From NCBI GenBank assembly GCA_946480525.1, contig CAMLLA010000011.1, forward strand, positions 1 through 23,782: a stretch of DNA of 23,782 bases. Reading direction: 5' to 3'. Positions within the stretch are counted from its first letter, which is position 1. The number at the start of each line of letters is the position of its first letter. The position numbers and the translations under genes are program-made. Under the pieces are notes generated by a model that had not been told where the DNA came from, did not search any database, and worked only from the letters and a program-made list of their open reading frames with translations. The DNA comes from an uncultured Asticcacaulis sp. (lineage in GTDB: Bacteria > Pseudomonadota > Alphaproteobacteria > Caulobacterales > Caulobacteraceae). Positions 1-6,730 of the stretch are shown here, one piece after another.

Positions 1-1
1 C

Positions 2-1063
2 GGTGCGTTCGTTGACCTCGGCGGCATCGACGGCCTGCTGCACGTCACCGACATGTCCTGGAAGCGCGTCTCGCACCCGTCGCAGGTCCTCAATGTCGGC
101 GACCAGGTCCGCGTCCAGATCATCAAGATCAACCCGGACACGCAACGCATCTCGCTGGGCATGAAGCAGCTTCAGTCCGACCCGTGGGAAAATGTCGACG
201 TCAAGTATCCGGTCGGCGGCAAGTTCACCGGTCGCATCACCAACATCACGGACTACGGCGCGTTTGTCGAACTGGAATCGGGCGTCGAAGGCCTGGTCCA
301 CGTTTCGGAAATGTCCTGGACCAAGAAGAACGTCCATCCGGGCAAGATCGTTTCGACCTCGCAGGAAGTCGACGTCGTCGTGCTCGAAGTCGACGCTTCG
401 AAGCGCCGCGTTTCGCTGGGCCTGAAGCAAGCTCAGGAAAATCCGTGGGATCAGTTCCTGCGTAACCACCCGATCGGTTCGACCATCGAAGGCGAAGTCA
501 AGAACGCCACCGAATTCGGTCTGTTCGTCGGCTTTGAAAACGACATCGACGGCATGGTCCACCTGTCGGACCTCGACTGGAACGTTCCGGGCGAAGAAGC
601 CATCGGCCGTTACAAGAAGGGCGACACCGTCAAGACCAAGGTCCTGGATGTCGACGTCGACAAGGAACGCATCTCGCTGGGCATCAAGCAGCTCGGCAAC
701 GATCCGATGACCGGCGACACCTTCAAGAAGGGCCAGACCGTCACCGTGACCGTCACCGAAATCACTTCGGGCGGTATCGAAGTGAAGTTCGGCGAAGACG
801 ACGCACCGATGTCGGCCTTCATCCGCAAGTCGGACCTGTCGCGCGACCGCAACGAGCAGCGCGTTGAGCGCTACGCCGTCGGCGATCGTGTCGACGCCCA
901 GGTCACCAATGTCGACAAGGCGGCCCGCAAGGTCTCCGTCTCGATCAAGGCCCTGGAAATGGCCGACGAAAAGCAGGCCATCGAACAGTACGGCTCGCAG
1001 GATTCCGGCGCTTCGCTGGGTGACATCCTCGGCGCCGCCCTGCGCGACAAGGTCAAGGAATAA
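2..1063 (+). CDS. rpsA: 30S ribosomal protein S1, C-terminal part
   Basis: Ribosomal protein S1 binds mRNA on the 30S subunit and helps unwind and place transcripts for initiation. The reading frame is open from base 2, so the N-terminal part lies before the window; 353 residues remain. At least three S1 (OB-fold) repeats are plain, each with a G-x-F-V core and an H-V/L-S/T-D/E-M/L-S/D-W ending: [20 protein letters not shown] at the edge, [20 protein letters not shown] near residues 83-102, and [20 protein letters not shown] near 170-190. A more divergent repeat follows ([16 protein letters not shown]), ending in [10 protein letters not shown]. The LGMKQL, LGLKQA and LGIKQL segments that close each repeat are typical of bacterial S1. 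Full-length alphaproteobacterial S1 is about 560-570 residues, so roughly 200 are missing. The stop is TAA, and a strong hairpin terminator follows. Identity is secure. Confidence 0.97.
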   Translation, partial: GAFVDLGGIDGLLHVTDMSWKRVSHPSQVLNVGDQVRVQIIKINPDTQRISLGMKQLQSDPWENVDVKYPVGGKFTGRITNITDYGAFVELESGVEGLVHVSEMSWTKKNVHPGKIVSTSQEVDVVVLEVDASKRRVSLGLKQAQENPWDQFLRNHPIGSTIEGEVKNATEFGLFVGFENDIDGMVHLSDLDWNVPGEEAIGRYKKGDTVKTKVLDVDVDKERISLGIKQLGNDPMTGDTFKKGQTVTVTVTEITSGGIEVKFGEDDAPMSAFIRKSDLSRDRNEQRVERYAVGDRVDAQVTNVDKAARKVSVSIKALEMADEKQAIEQYGSQDSGASLGDILGAALRDKVKE

Positions 1064-1081
1064 GGGTCCTTAGGACCCTTA
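1061..1081 (+). terminator. Perfect hairpin at the rpsA stop codon
   Basis: The 9-bp arms TAAGGGTCC and GGACCCTTA (1061-1069 and 1073-1081) pair perfectly around a 3-nt loop, beginning in the rpsA stop codon. No T-run follows, so this is more likely a 3'-end stabiliser or a helper to the terminator 57 bp downstream than a terminator by itself. Confidence 0.5.
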
Positions 1082-1137
1082 ACCCGGATTAGCTATGGTG
1101 TTTATGGCGTCTTAGCGAGATGGGTTAGAGTATAAAG

Positions 1138-1169
1138 AGCCGGTGCTGGTGACAGCATCGGCTTTTTTT
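1138..1169 (+). terminator. Rho-independent terminator of rpsA
   Basis: The 11-bp stem AGCCGGTGCTG / CAGCATCGGCT (1138-1148 with 1153-1163, one G-T pair) has a GTGA loop and runs into seven T residues (1163-1169). This is a textbook intrinsic terminator. It separates rpsA from the small genes that follow. Confidence 0.9.
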
Positions 1170-1231
1170 GTTGATTGTCGCTGTCGATTCCAGTCACCTC
1201 CGTTCGATGCGAATTAGAAGAGGGTTTCGCC

Positions 1232-1603
1232 ATGCATTACGCTATTCTTTGTTACGATTCCGAAGAGGTCATAAGCGCCTGGTCGGAAGAAAAGGATGCC
1301 GAAGTCATGCGCAGCCTCGGGCTGGTAAACGCGCGCCTGAGCGCCGAAGGCAAGATGGGTCCGGTGGCGAGGCTGATGCCGACAACGGCTGCCGTAACGC
1401 TGCGCAAGGGGCGGGACACCACGGTCATAGACGGACCGTTTGCCGAGACCAAGGAGCAGTTGCTGGGGTTCTATACGGTCGAATGCGGCACTCTGGATGA
1501 AGCAGTCGAGATTGCGAAAGAGCTGGCCGGCGCTTCAGGGTCGGCCGGCTGTTTCGAGATACGGCCAATGATGACTTTCATCCCGGATCAGCGCACGTCC
1601 TGA
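1232..1603 (+). CDS. YCII-related (YciI family) protein
   Basis: This 123-residue protein of the YCII/DGPF family begins MHYAILCYDSEE. The family hallmark DGPFAETKEQLLGFYTVE lies at residues 67-84, followed by EAVEIAKELAG and a closing CFEIRPM, the usual order in stand-alone YCII proteins. These small dimeric proteins have a ferredoxin-like fold; their reaction is mostly unknown, and some are encoded near ECF sigma factors. ATG 1232 was chosen over an in-frame start at 1175 because the family begins at MHYAIL and an AGAAGAGGG ribosome site lies 7-8 bases upstream; the longer form would add 19 residues without family character. The gene follows the rpsA terminator, so it probably has its own promoter. 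A VOC gene follows 64 bp later, and the two may be co-transcribed. The substrate cannot be inferred. Confidence 0.85.
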   Translation: MHYAILCYDSEEVISAWSEEKDAEVMRSLGLVNARLSAEGKMGPVARLMPTTAAVTLRKGRDTTVIDGPFAETKEQLLGFYTVECGTLDEAVEIAKELAGASGSAGCFEIRPMMTFIPDQRTS

Positions 1604-1667
1604 ATGGCTGCTGACAGAAACGCTTACACGACCGAGTAAACAACAAGAACCATCAGAGGAGACCATC

Positions 1668-2066
1668 ATGAGCAATGAACTTTACCGGGGGGTTATTCCC
1701 TATCTCAACGTCGTCGGCGCATCCGGTGCGGCAGAGTTTTACAAGAAGGCCTTTGCCGCCGAGGAAATCGACCGTAAGCCGGCCGATGACGGCAAACGGC
1801 TGATGCACTGCCATCTCAAGATCCACGACGGTTCGCTCATGTTGTCGGATGTTTTCCCGGAATGGGGATATGACCACCAGCCGTCGCACAGCTTTACCAT
1901 GATGCTGGTCGTCGACGATGCCGATCTGTGGTGGAATCGCGCTGTCGAGGCCGGTTGCCAGGTCATATCGGAACTGAAGGTCGAATTCTGGGGTGACCGC
2001 TTTGGCTTGATGCGCGATCCTTATGGCGTCCATTGGGGCGTCAACGAACCCGCCAAGGCGAAATAA
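1668..2066 (+). CDS. VOC family protein (PhnB/glyoxalase-like)
   Basis: This 132-residue protein belongs to the vicinal oxygen chelate superfamily, PhnB-like group. The start GVIPYLNVVGASGAAEFYKKAF is typical: a conserved I-P-Y-L strand, then a helix with F-Y-x-x-A-F. A central HCHLKIHDGSLMLSDVFPEW and a final FGLMRDPYGVHWGVNEP match the paired beta-alpha-beta-beta-beta units of the fold. Members act as metal-dependent lyases, dioxygenases or antibiotic-binding proteins. Many PhnB-like members lack a proven activity, so none is assigned. The start is well supported by AGAGGAGA at 1655-1662, 5 bases before the ATG. With the YCII gene upstream it forms a pair often seen together in proteobacteria, sometimes beside ECF sigma factors; no sigma gene is visible here. 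Confidence 0.88.
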   Translation: MSNELYRGVIPYLNVVGASGAAEFYKKAFAAEEIDRKPADDGKRLMHCHLKIHDGSLMLSDVFPEWGYDHQPSHSFTMMLVVDDADLWWNRAVEAGCQVISELKVEFWGDRFGLMRDPYGVHWGVNEPAKAK

Positions 2067-2207
2067 ACATTACTTCTGGTTGTTCATGCGGTGCAGCCCC
2101 ATAAAAACAGGGGGTTCAATTATCTCCGGCGGGAAAGACTTTTGCGTCAAAGCCTTGTCCTGCTGGAGGTTTATTGTGCGCCGCACGCCCCGACAGCCAC
2201 TGTTTTT

Positions 2208-2236
2208 TTGAATGATATCGTTATCATGCTTTAATT
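2208..2236 (+). promoter_or_regulatory. Putative ihfB promoter with LacI-type operator-like palindrome
   Basis: The half-sites ATGATATC and GTTATCAT (2212-2219 and 2220-2227) match at 7 of 8 positions about a central CG, the layout of LacI/GalR-family operators. The site lies in the spacer of a possible sigma-70-type promoter: TTGAAT at 2208-2213 and TTAATT at 2231-2236, 17 bp apart. The local sequence is AT-rich compared with its surroundings. Both the promoter and the operator role are inferences from sequence pattern. Confidence 0.35.
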
Positions 2237-2316
2237 TCCAACCAACCCCTTGATCCCTATTCATTTTTCGATCAAAGTCGCTTCGTCTGAAGATTCACTT
2301 GTTGGGGGACACAGCA

Positions 2317-2619
2317 ATGCTGAAATCTGAGCTGATTGAACGCCTGGCGTCCGAGTACCCGCACCTGACGCAAAAAGACGTCGAGCGCGCTGTAAACCTC
2401 ATCTTTGAGTCGATGATCGGTACCTTGGAAAAGGGTGGCCGCGTCGAATTGCGGGGCTTTGGCGCCTTGTCAGTCAGGTCTCGACCTGCGCGTGCCGGCC
2501 GCAATCCGCGTACCGGCGAATCGGTCAAGGTGCCCGCCAAGCACGTGCCATTCTTCAAAAGTGGCAAGGAATTGCGTGAACGTCTGAACCTCAGCGGCGA
2601 CGACAATTCGGCTGACTGA
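2317..2619 (+). CDS. ihfB: Integration host factor subunit beta
   Basis: IHF beta pairs with IHF alpha to bind and sharply bend DNA in replication, recombination and sigma-54-dependent transcription. The 100-residue product has the HU/IHF fold: N-terminal helices ([26 protein letters not shown]), the strand turn [29 protein letters not shown] carrying the DNA-intercalating proline at residue 64 (R-N-P-R-T-G), and the final [14 protein letters not shown] helix. The [10 protein letters not shown] arm with [11 protein letters not shown] is typical of the beta subunit. ATG 2317 was chosen because homologues begin M-x-K-S-E-L-I and a GGGGGAC site precedes it; an in-frame TTG at 2299 is less likely. 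Its place near rpsA fits the common rpsA-ihfB linkage, although two small genes intervene here. rpoN in the same window is of interest because IHF assists many sigma-54 promoters. Confidence 0.95.
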   Translation: MLKSELIERLASEYPHLTQKDVERAVNLIFESMIGTLEKGGRVELRGFGALSVRSRPARAGRNPRTGESVKVPAKHVPFFKSGKELRERLNLSGDDNSAD

Positions 2620-2695
2620 GATGTGCAAGATGCTGTCGGGCATCGTTCAAAGCGCGCAACCGTTTTTCGCTTAAATAATACGACGAACAATGTTT

Positions 2696-2735
2696 AGATC
2701 GAAGCGCGATTCCCATGTGAATCGCGCTTCGATCT
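2696..2735 (+). terminator. Perfect 17-bp hairpin between ihfB and mscL
   Basis: The arms AGATCGAAGCGCGATTC (2696-2712) and its exact reverse complement (2719-2735) surround a 6-nt CCATGT loop. Only a loose T-rich stretch (TTATTCCTTT) follows. It ends 29 bp before the mscL start, so it either terminates ihfB or forms part of the mscL leader. Confidence 0.6.
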
Positions 2736-2764
2736 TATTCCTTTGGCCGGAAAGGGAACCGTCC

Positions 2765-3172
2765 ATGAGCATTGTGTCCGAATTCAAAACCTTCCTTATG
2801 CGTGGCAATGTCATCGATCTGGCGGTCGGTGTCGTCATTGGCGGTGCGTTTGGCAAGATCGTGACCTCTCTGGTCGAAAACATCATCATGCCGCCGATCG
2901 GCGTAATCACCGGTGGGGTTGATTTCTCCGATCTCAAATTTGTCCTTGTGCCTGCTGATCCGGCAACGAAGACGGCCGAAGCGGCCATCTCCTACGGCAT
3001 TTTCATCAATACCCTGATCCAGTTCATGATCATCGGCACGGCCATCTTCATGGTGGTCAAGGCGATCAACAAGCTGATGCCGCCGCCCCCTCCGCCGCCG
3101 CCCGCCAATACCCCCAGCCAGGAAGAGCTGCTGGCCGGTATCCTGGCCGAACTCAAGAAGCAAAATAAGTAG
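2765..3172 (+). CDS. mscL: Large-conductance mechanosensitive channel MscL
   Basis: MscL is a homopentameric inner-membrane channel that opens under membrane tension and releases solutes during hypo-osmotic shock. The 135-residue protein starts [37 protein letters not shown], the family signature: amphipathic N-terminal helix, then TM1 (about 15-45). A periplasmic loop and TM2 (about 76-100, [23 protein letters not shown]) follow. A run of eight prolines at residues 106-113 links TM2 to the cytoplasmic helix bundle ([16 protein letters not shown]). ATG 2765 is preceded by AAAGGGA, whereas an upstream in-frame start would add a hydrophilic segment foreign to the family. The perfect hairpin at 2696-2735 leaves little space for a separate promoter after it. 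A very strong terminator follows the gene. The proline run is longer than in the E. coli protein and may need elongation factor P for efficient translation (inference). Confidence 0.96.
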   Translation: MSIVSEFKTFLMRGNVIDLAVGVVIGGAFGKIVTSLVENIIMPPIGVITGGVDFSDLKFVLVPADPATKTAEAAISYGIFINTLIQFMIIGTAIFMVVKAINKLMPPPPPPPPANTPSQEELLAGILAELKKQNK

Positions 3173-3196
3173 GACTTGTGCCCGAAGGAAGGGACG

Positions 3197-3246
3197 CCTG
3201 GACCGTGCTGCGTTTTCAAAGAAACGCAGCACGGTCCAGGTTTTTT
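3197..3246 (+). terminator. Rho-independent terminator of mscL
   Basis: A perfect 19-bp stem (3197-3215 with 3222-3240, arms beginning CCTGGACCGTGCTGCG) encloses a 6-nt loop TCAAAG and runs directly into six T residues (3241-3246). It is the strongest intrinsic terminator in the window. Confidence 0.93.
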
Positions 3247-3253
3247 AGTGGCC

Positions 3254-3303
3254 GCATGCTTCGCGCGAAAAACCGGTTTCCACTTTTTCGCAGCATGCTC
3301 TAA
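3254..3303. repeat. Palindromic extragenic element (alphaproteobacterial type)
   Basis: Outer arms GCATGCT (3254-3260) and AGCATGC (3292-3298) and inner arms GCGAAAAA (3265-3272) and TTTTTCGC (3284-3291) surround a centre containing AACCGGTTT. From memory, this design (GCATG...GCGAAAA-ACCGGTTT-CCACTTTTTCGC...GCATGCTCTA) recurs between genes in many alphaproteobacteria. Only one copy is visible here. It lies between the mscL terminator and murJ. Confidence 0.6.
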
Positions 3304-3336
3304 ACAGTGTCCCTTCCTTCGATAGGCAGCCATTAC

Positions 3337-4956
3337 GTGTCACAGCCTCCGGCGTCGGGCCCTGAGCCCGCTACAGTGCCCCAAAAGTCTTCGGGTCTTA
3401 TCAAGAATTCGCTGATCAATAGCGGCTTCACGCTTATCAGCCGCTTTCTCGGCATGGGCCGGGATCTGGTCATTACGGCCGTGCTTGGCGCATCCGGCAA
3501 CATTGCCGCCGATGCTTACAATACGGCACTCAGCTTCCCCAATGTGTTCCGCCGCATCTTTGCCGAAGGCGCCTTTACCGCCGCCTTTGTGCCGTCCTAC
3601 TCGGCGGTACTGGAACAGGAAGGCCCGGAGGCCGCCGACAAGCTGGCGCGCGACGCCCTGGCGACCCTGTGCTGCATGACGCTTGTTGTAACGGTTCTGG
3701 CGCAGCTGACCATGCCGTGGCTGATGCAGTACATCATCCGTCCGGGCTTTGTGGACACGCCCGATAAGTTCAAACTGACCGTTGTGCTCACCCAGATCGC
3801 CATGCCCTATTTGCCGTGCATGGCCATTGTGGCGCTGTTGTCGGGTGTGCTCAATGCGCGCGGCCGTTTCATCGTGTCCGCGGCGGTGCCGACCCTTCTC
3901 AACATTATCATGCTGATCATTGTCTGGCCGCAAAAAGACCCGATTTCGGGCGCATGGGCGGGCGCGGTCGGCATCCTGTTTGCCGGCATCGCCCAGGCGG
4001 GACTGCTGATTTGGGGCGTGCGCCGTGTTGGCGCGCGCATCGGGCTCAATGTTATTCCGCGATTTACGCCTGAGGTCCGAAAGCTGTTGTGGCTGGCCAT
4101 ACCCGGTGCGCTGGCCGCGTCCGCAACGCAGATCAACGTATTGGTCTCAGGCTTTTTTGCCTCGGCTGTCGATGGCGCCGTGTCGTGGCTGTCGGTCGCT
4201 GATCGTCTATACCAGCTGCCGCTTGGTATGGTGGGTGTGGCGATCGGTGTCGCGCTTCTTCCTGCCCTGTCGCGTGCCGTGCAGTCGGGGGACCACGAAG
4301 GCGCGCAAACGACGCTGGACAACGCACTGATCTACTCGATGGTCTTCACCCTGCCGGCGGCGGCGGCTCTGGTCGCCATCCCGTTTTTCCTGATCGACGG
4401 TCTGTTCACGCGCGGTGCGTTTCACGTCTACGACGCCCAGCAGACGGCCGCCGCCCTGTTGCATTACGGCTGGGGCGTTCCGGCCTTTGTCCTGACACGG
4501 ATATTGAGCCCGGCCTTCTATGCCCGCAAGGACACCTGGGGGCCGATGAAATTCGCCCTGGTCAATGTGATGGTCAACCTGATCGTCGGGGTCAGCATGT
4601 TCCACCTGATCGGCGTGCCTGGCCTGGCGATTGGCACATCTGCCGGCGCATGGGCCAATGTCACATTGATGGTCGTTGCCCTTTACCGCCGCAAGCTATG
4701 GCATCTGTCCAGGCGCAGCGGTGCGGCGCTGGCCAAGATCGTTGTCGGCGGCGTCGTCATGGGAGCTTTTCTGGCCGCCTGTTCCTTCTATCGGCCCGTG
4801 GTGCAGGCGCCATTGGCTGCCGTCCTTCCGGCGGGCGTCAAGGAAATCACCGTTGTGGGGGTTTGTTTTGCCGGCCTGTTCCTTTATATCGCCTGTCTCT
4901 TTGTGACCGGCGCTGTGCGTCCGGCGGAACTGAAGGCGGCGCTTCGGCGCAGGTAA
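3337..4956 (+). CDS. murJ: Lipid II flippase MurJ
   Basis: MurJ (MviN) moves the peptidoglycan precursor lipid II across the inner membrane. The product is a highly hydrophobic MOP-superfamily protein of about 540 residues, fitting the 14-helix family length. Family marks near the N-terminus are SRFLGMGRD (residues 35-43, including the conserved arginines) and PNVFRRIFAEGAFTAAFVPSY (68-88), a strong MurJ signature. Later segments such as PLGMVGVAIGVALLPALSR and the Y-G-W-G-x-P-A-F-V-L helix region are also typical. The start is uncertain. GTG 3337 gives MSQPPASGPEP, a plausible hydrophilic N-terminal tail with a weak TAGGCAG site; an in-frame GTG at 3307 would add ten residues. The gene ends 3 bp before trpS, so the two are probably one transcription unit. 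Confidence 0.95.
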   Translation: MSQPPASGPEPATVPQKSSGLIKNSLINSGFTLISRFLGMGRDLVITAVLGASGNIAADAYNTALSFPNVFRRIFAEGAFTAAFVPSYSAVLEQEGPEAADKLARDALATLCCMTLVVTVLAQLTMPWLMQYIIRPGFVDTPDKFKLTVVLTQIAMPYLPCMAIVALLSGVLNARGRFIVSAAVPTLLNIIMLIIVWPQKDPISGAWAGAVGILFAGIAQAGLLIWGVRRVGARIGLNVIPRFTPEVRKLLWLAIPGALAASATQINVLVSGFFASAVDGAVSWLSVADRLYQLPLGMVGVAIGVALLPALSRAVQSGDHEGAQTTLDNALIYSMVFTLPAAAALVAIPFFLIDGLFTRGAFHVYDAQQTAAALLHYGWGVPAFVLTRILSPAFYARKDTWGPMKFALVNVMVNLIVGVSMFHLIGVPGLAIGTSAGAWANVTLMVVALYRRKLWHLSRRSGAALAKIVVGGVVMGAFLAACSFYRPVVQAPLAAVLPAGVKEITVVGVCFAGLFLYIACLFVTGAVRPAELKAALRRR

Positions 4957-4959
4957 ACG

Positions 4960-5967
4960 ATGACAAAACCCATGCGCATCCTATCCGGAATCCAGGCATC
5001 CGGCTCGCTTCATCTCGGCAACTATCTCGGCGCGCTCAAGAAGTTCGCCGACATGCAATCCCTTGAAGCCGAGCGCTTCTACATGATTGCCGACCTGCAC
5101 GCGATCACCGTCTGGCAGGACCCCGGCAAGCTGTTGTCGCAGACGCGTGAGATCGCCGCCTGTTACCTGGCGGCCGGTGTCGATCCGGACAAGTCGTCGA
5201 TCTTCCCGCAATCGGCCGTGCCGGCGCACACCGAAATGGCGTGGCTGTTCAACTGCGTGGCGCGGTTGGGTTGGCTCGACCGCATGACGCAGTTCAAGGA
5301 CAAGGCCGGCAAGGACAAGGAACGCGCCTCGATCGGGCTCTATACCTATCCGGTGCTCCAGGCCGCCGACATCCTGATCTACAAGGCGACCCACGTCCCG
5401 GTCGGCGAAGACCAGCGCCAGCATCTGGAGTTGACGCGCGACGTTGCCAAGAAGTTCAACCACGACTATGGCACCGAATTCTTCCCGCTGCCGGAGACCC
5501 TCTATCAGGGGCCGGGCGCGCGGATCATGAGCCTGCGTGACGGCCTGGCCAAGATGTCGAAGTCCGATCCTTCGGACAATTCGCGCATCAACCTGACCGA
5601 TGACGCCGACACGATCGCCTCCAAGGTCAAGAAGGCCAAATCGGACGCCGACGTGCTTCCGGAAAGCGAAGACGGCCTGGCTGAACGTCCCGAAGCCAAG
5701 AACCTCGTGGGCATCTACGCGGCTTTAGCAGGGATCAGCGCCCAGGACGTGCTCAATGAATTCGGCGGCAAGGGCTTCGGTGCCTTCAAGCCGGCGCTCG
5801 CGGATGTCGTCGTCGGCAAGATGGCGCCGATTTCCGAGACGCTGCGTCGCTTGCTGAGCGACACGGGCGAAATTGATCGCGTGTTGCGGCTGGGCGCGGA
5901 GCGGGCGCGGCAGGTGTCGGCGCCGGTGGTCGAGGAGACCAAGCGGATCGTGGGGCTTTGGGGATAG
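4960..5967 (+). CDS. trpS: Tryptophan--tRNA ligase
   Basis: Tryptophanyl-tRNA synthetase activates Trp with ATP and charges tRNA-Trp. The 335-residue protein is the usual length for the bacterial class Ic enzyme. The HIGH-type motif appears as SLHLGN (16-21) within GIQASGSLHLGNYLGAL, and KMSKS is exact at 198-202 (GLAKMSKSDPSDNSRINL). The intervening HAITVWQDP, DRMTQFKDK and PVGEDQRQHLELTRDVA segments are standard for TrpRS; the GEDQ loop is the binding region that follows the Rossmann core. ATG 4960 sits 3 bp after the murJ stop; an in-frame ATG at 4972 (MRILSGIQ) is an alternative start. The gene is followed by a palindrome and a long hairpin terminator. Nothing unusual is seen. Confidence 0.97.
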   Translation: MTKPMRILSGIQASGSLHLGNYLGALKKFADMQSLEAERFYMIADLHAITVWQDPGKLLSQTREIAACYLAAGVDPDKSSIFPQSAVPAHTEMAWLFNCVARLGWLDRMTQFKDKAGKDKERASIGLYTYPVLQAADILIYKATHVPVGEDQRQHLELTRDVAKKFNHDYGTEFFPLPETLYQGPGARIMSLRDGLAKMSKSDPSDNSRINLTDDADTIASKVKKAKSDADVLPESEDGLAERPEAKNLVGIYAALAGISAQDVLNEFGGKGFGAFKPALADVVVGKMAPISETLRRLLSDTGEIDRVLRLGAERARQVSAPVVEETKRIVGLWG

Positions 5968-5972
5968 GGCTC

Positions 5973-5992
5973 GCAGGGGACAAGTCCCCTGC
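5973..5992. repeat. 20-bp near-perfect palindrome after trpS
   Basis: The arms GCAGGGGAC and GTCCCCTGC pair perfectly across AA. The element begins 5 bp after the trpS stop. It resembles the 22-bp palindrome at 6094-6115, which has GCAGGAGGC-type arms, and may belong to the same small extragenic family. Confidence 0.5.
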
Positions 5993-6020
5993 ACCCCGGA
6001 ACGCGACGGTGTCTAGATAT

Positions 6021-6066
6021 TTCTATAACAAAAGCCGGGCCTGAAAGTCCGGCTTTTGTTATAGAA
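6021..6066. terminator. trpS: 18-bp hairpin terminator after trpS, possibly bidirectional
   Basis: The arms 6021-6038 (TTCTATAACAAAAGCCGG) and 6049-6066 are exact reverse complements around a 10-nt loop. The GC-rich tip is flanked by an A-run on the left and a T-run on the right (CCGGCTTTTGTT), the form of a terminator that can work in both directions. It closes the murJ-trpS unit. Confidence 0.8.
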
Positions 6067-6093
6067 GCACGTAATCACTATCATGTATCGAGG

Positions 6094-6115
6094 TGCAGGA
6101 GGCTAGCCTCCTGCA
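6094..6115. repeat. 22-bp perfect palindrome upstream of the PCuAC gene
   Basis: The half TGCAGGAGGCT is followed directly by its own reverse complement, giving a seamless palindrome centred on CTAG. It ends 22 bp before the ATG at 6138. It could be an operator or a structured leader segment; the sequence does not decide between these. Confidence 0.5.
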
Positions 6116-6137
6116 AGCTTTACCACCGGAGCCATCC

Positions 6138-6635
6138 ATGAAACGCCTTGCCGTCCTGACCCTTGCCGTCCTGACCCTCGCAGCCTGCGACGGCAAGTCC
6201 ACGACAACCGTCTCGCACTCCAGCAACATCAACGGCGTGGTTACGTCGAGCACGATCACCATGACCGACTATGCCATGCGCGCGGCTCTGGGGAACAACC
6301 CGAACACGGGCGCCTATGTGACGATCCGCAACACAGGCACTGAGCCCGATCGCCTGGTTTCGGCGTCGTGCGAATGCGCGGCTTCGACGGAACTGCACAG
6401 CATGTCGACCAAAGACGGCGTCATGGAAATGGCCGAGATGAAGAACGGCTTCGTCATCGCGCCCGGCGAAACCCTGGTGCTGAAGCCCGGCGGCAACCAT
6501 ATCATGCTGATGGGCCTGAAGGTCCGCCCTCAGGACGGCTCCAAGGTCGATGTGAAGCTGACTTTTGAGAAGGCCGGCGAGATTACCTTGGCCATGCCGG
6601 TGTCCAATACGCCCCTGACGAAGACGCCGGCATAA
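6138..6635 (+). CDS. PCuAC-type copper chaperone lipoprotein
   Basis: PCuAC proteins bind Cu(I) in the periplasm and help load the CuA centre of cytochrome oxidase. The 165-residue product has a lipoprotein signal (MKRLAVLTLAVLTLAAC, lipobox L-A-A-C, lipidated Cys17), so it should be membrane-anchored. The domain contains the expected copper ligands: H87-x-M89, M98, and H121-x-M123 (the H-x-M, M, H-x-M pattern), in LHSMSTKDGVMEMAEM and PGGNHIMLMGL. A C-E-C pair at 78-80 lies just before the first histidine. ATG 6138 was preferred to an upstream in-frame GTG at 6093 because it starts a clean signal peptide. The signal contains a perfect 15-bp tandem duplication (6146-6175) encoding LAVLT twice. 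No Sco or other copper gene lies nearby, so the oxidase partner must be elsewhere. Confidence 0.9.
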   Translation: MKRLAVLTLAVLTLAACDGKSTTTVSHSSNINGVVTSSTITMTDYAMRAALGNNPNTGAYVTIRNTGTEPDRLVSASCECAASTELHSMSTKDGVMEMAEMKNGFVIAPGETLVLKPGGNHIMLMGLKVRPQDGSKVDVKLTFEKAGEITLAMPVSNTPLTKTPA

Positions 6636-6730
6636 AGCATTGCCGCACACGGTGACAGGCGCCCGCCGCCGTGTCATATGATCGGCACAGGCGTGGGGCA
6701 TGGTTTCGGACGATAGGCCGGAGGTCGTTC

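Noticed and set aside
3340..3933. 197-codon minus-strand frame inside murJ
   Set aside because: Antisense shadow of the murJ N-terminal half.
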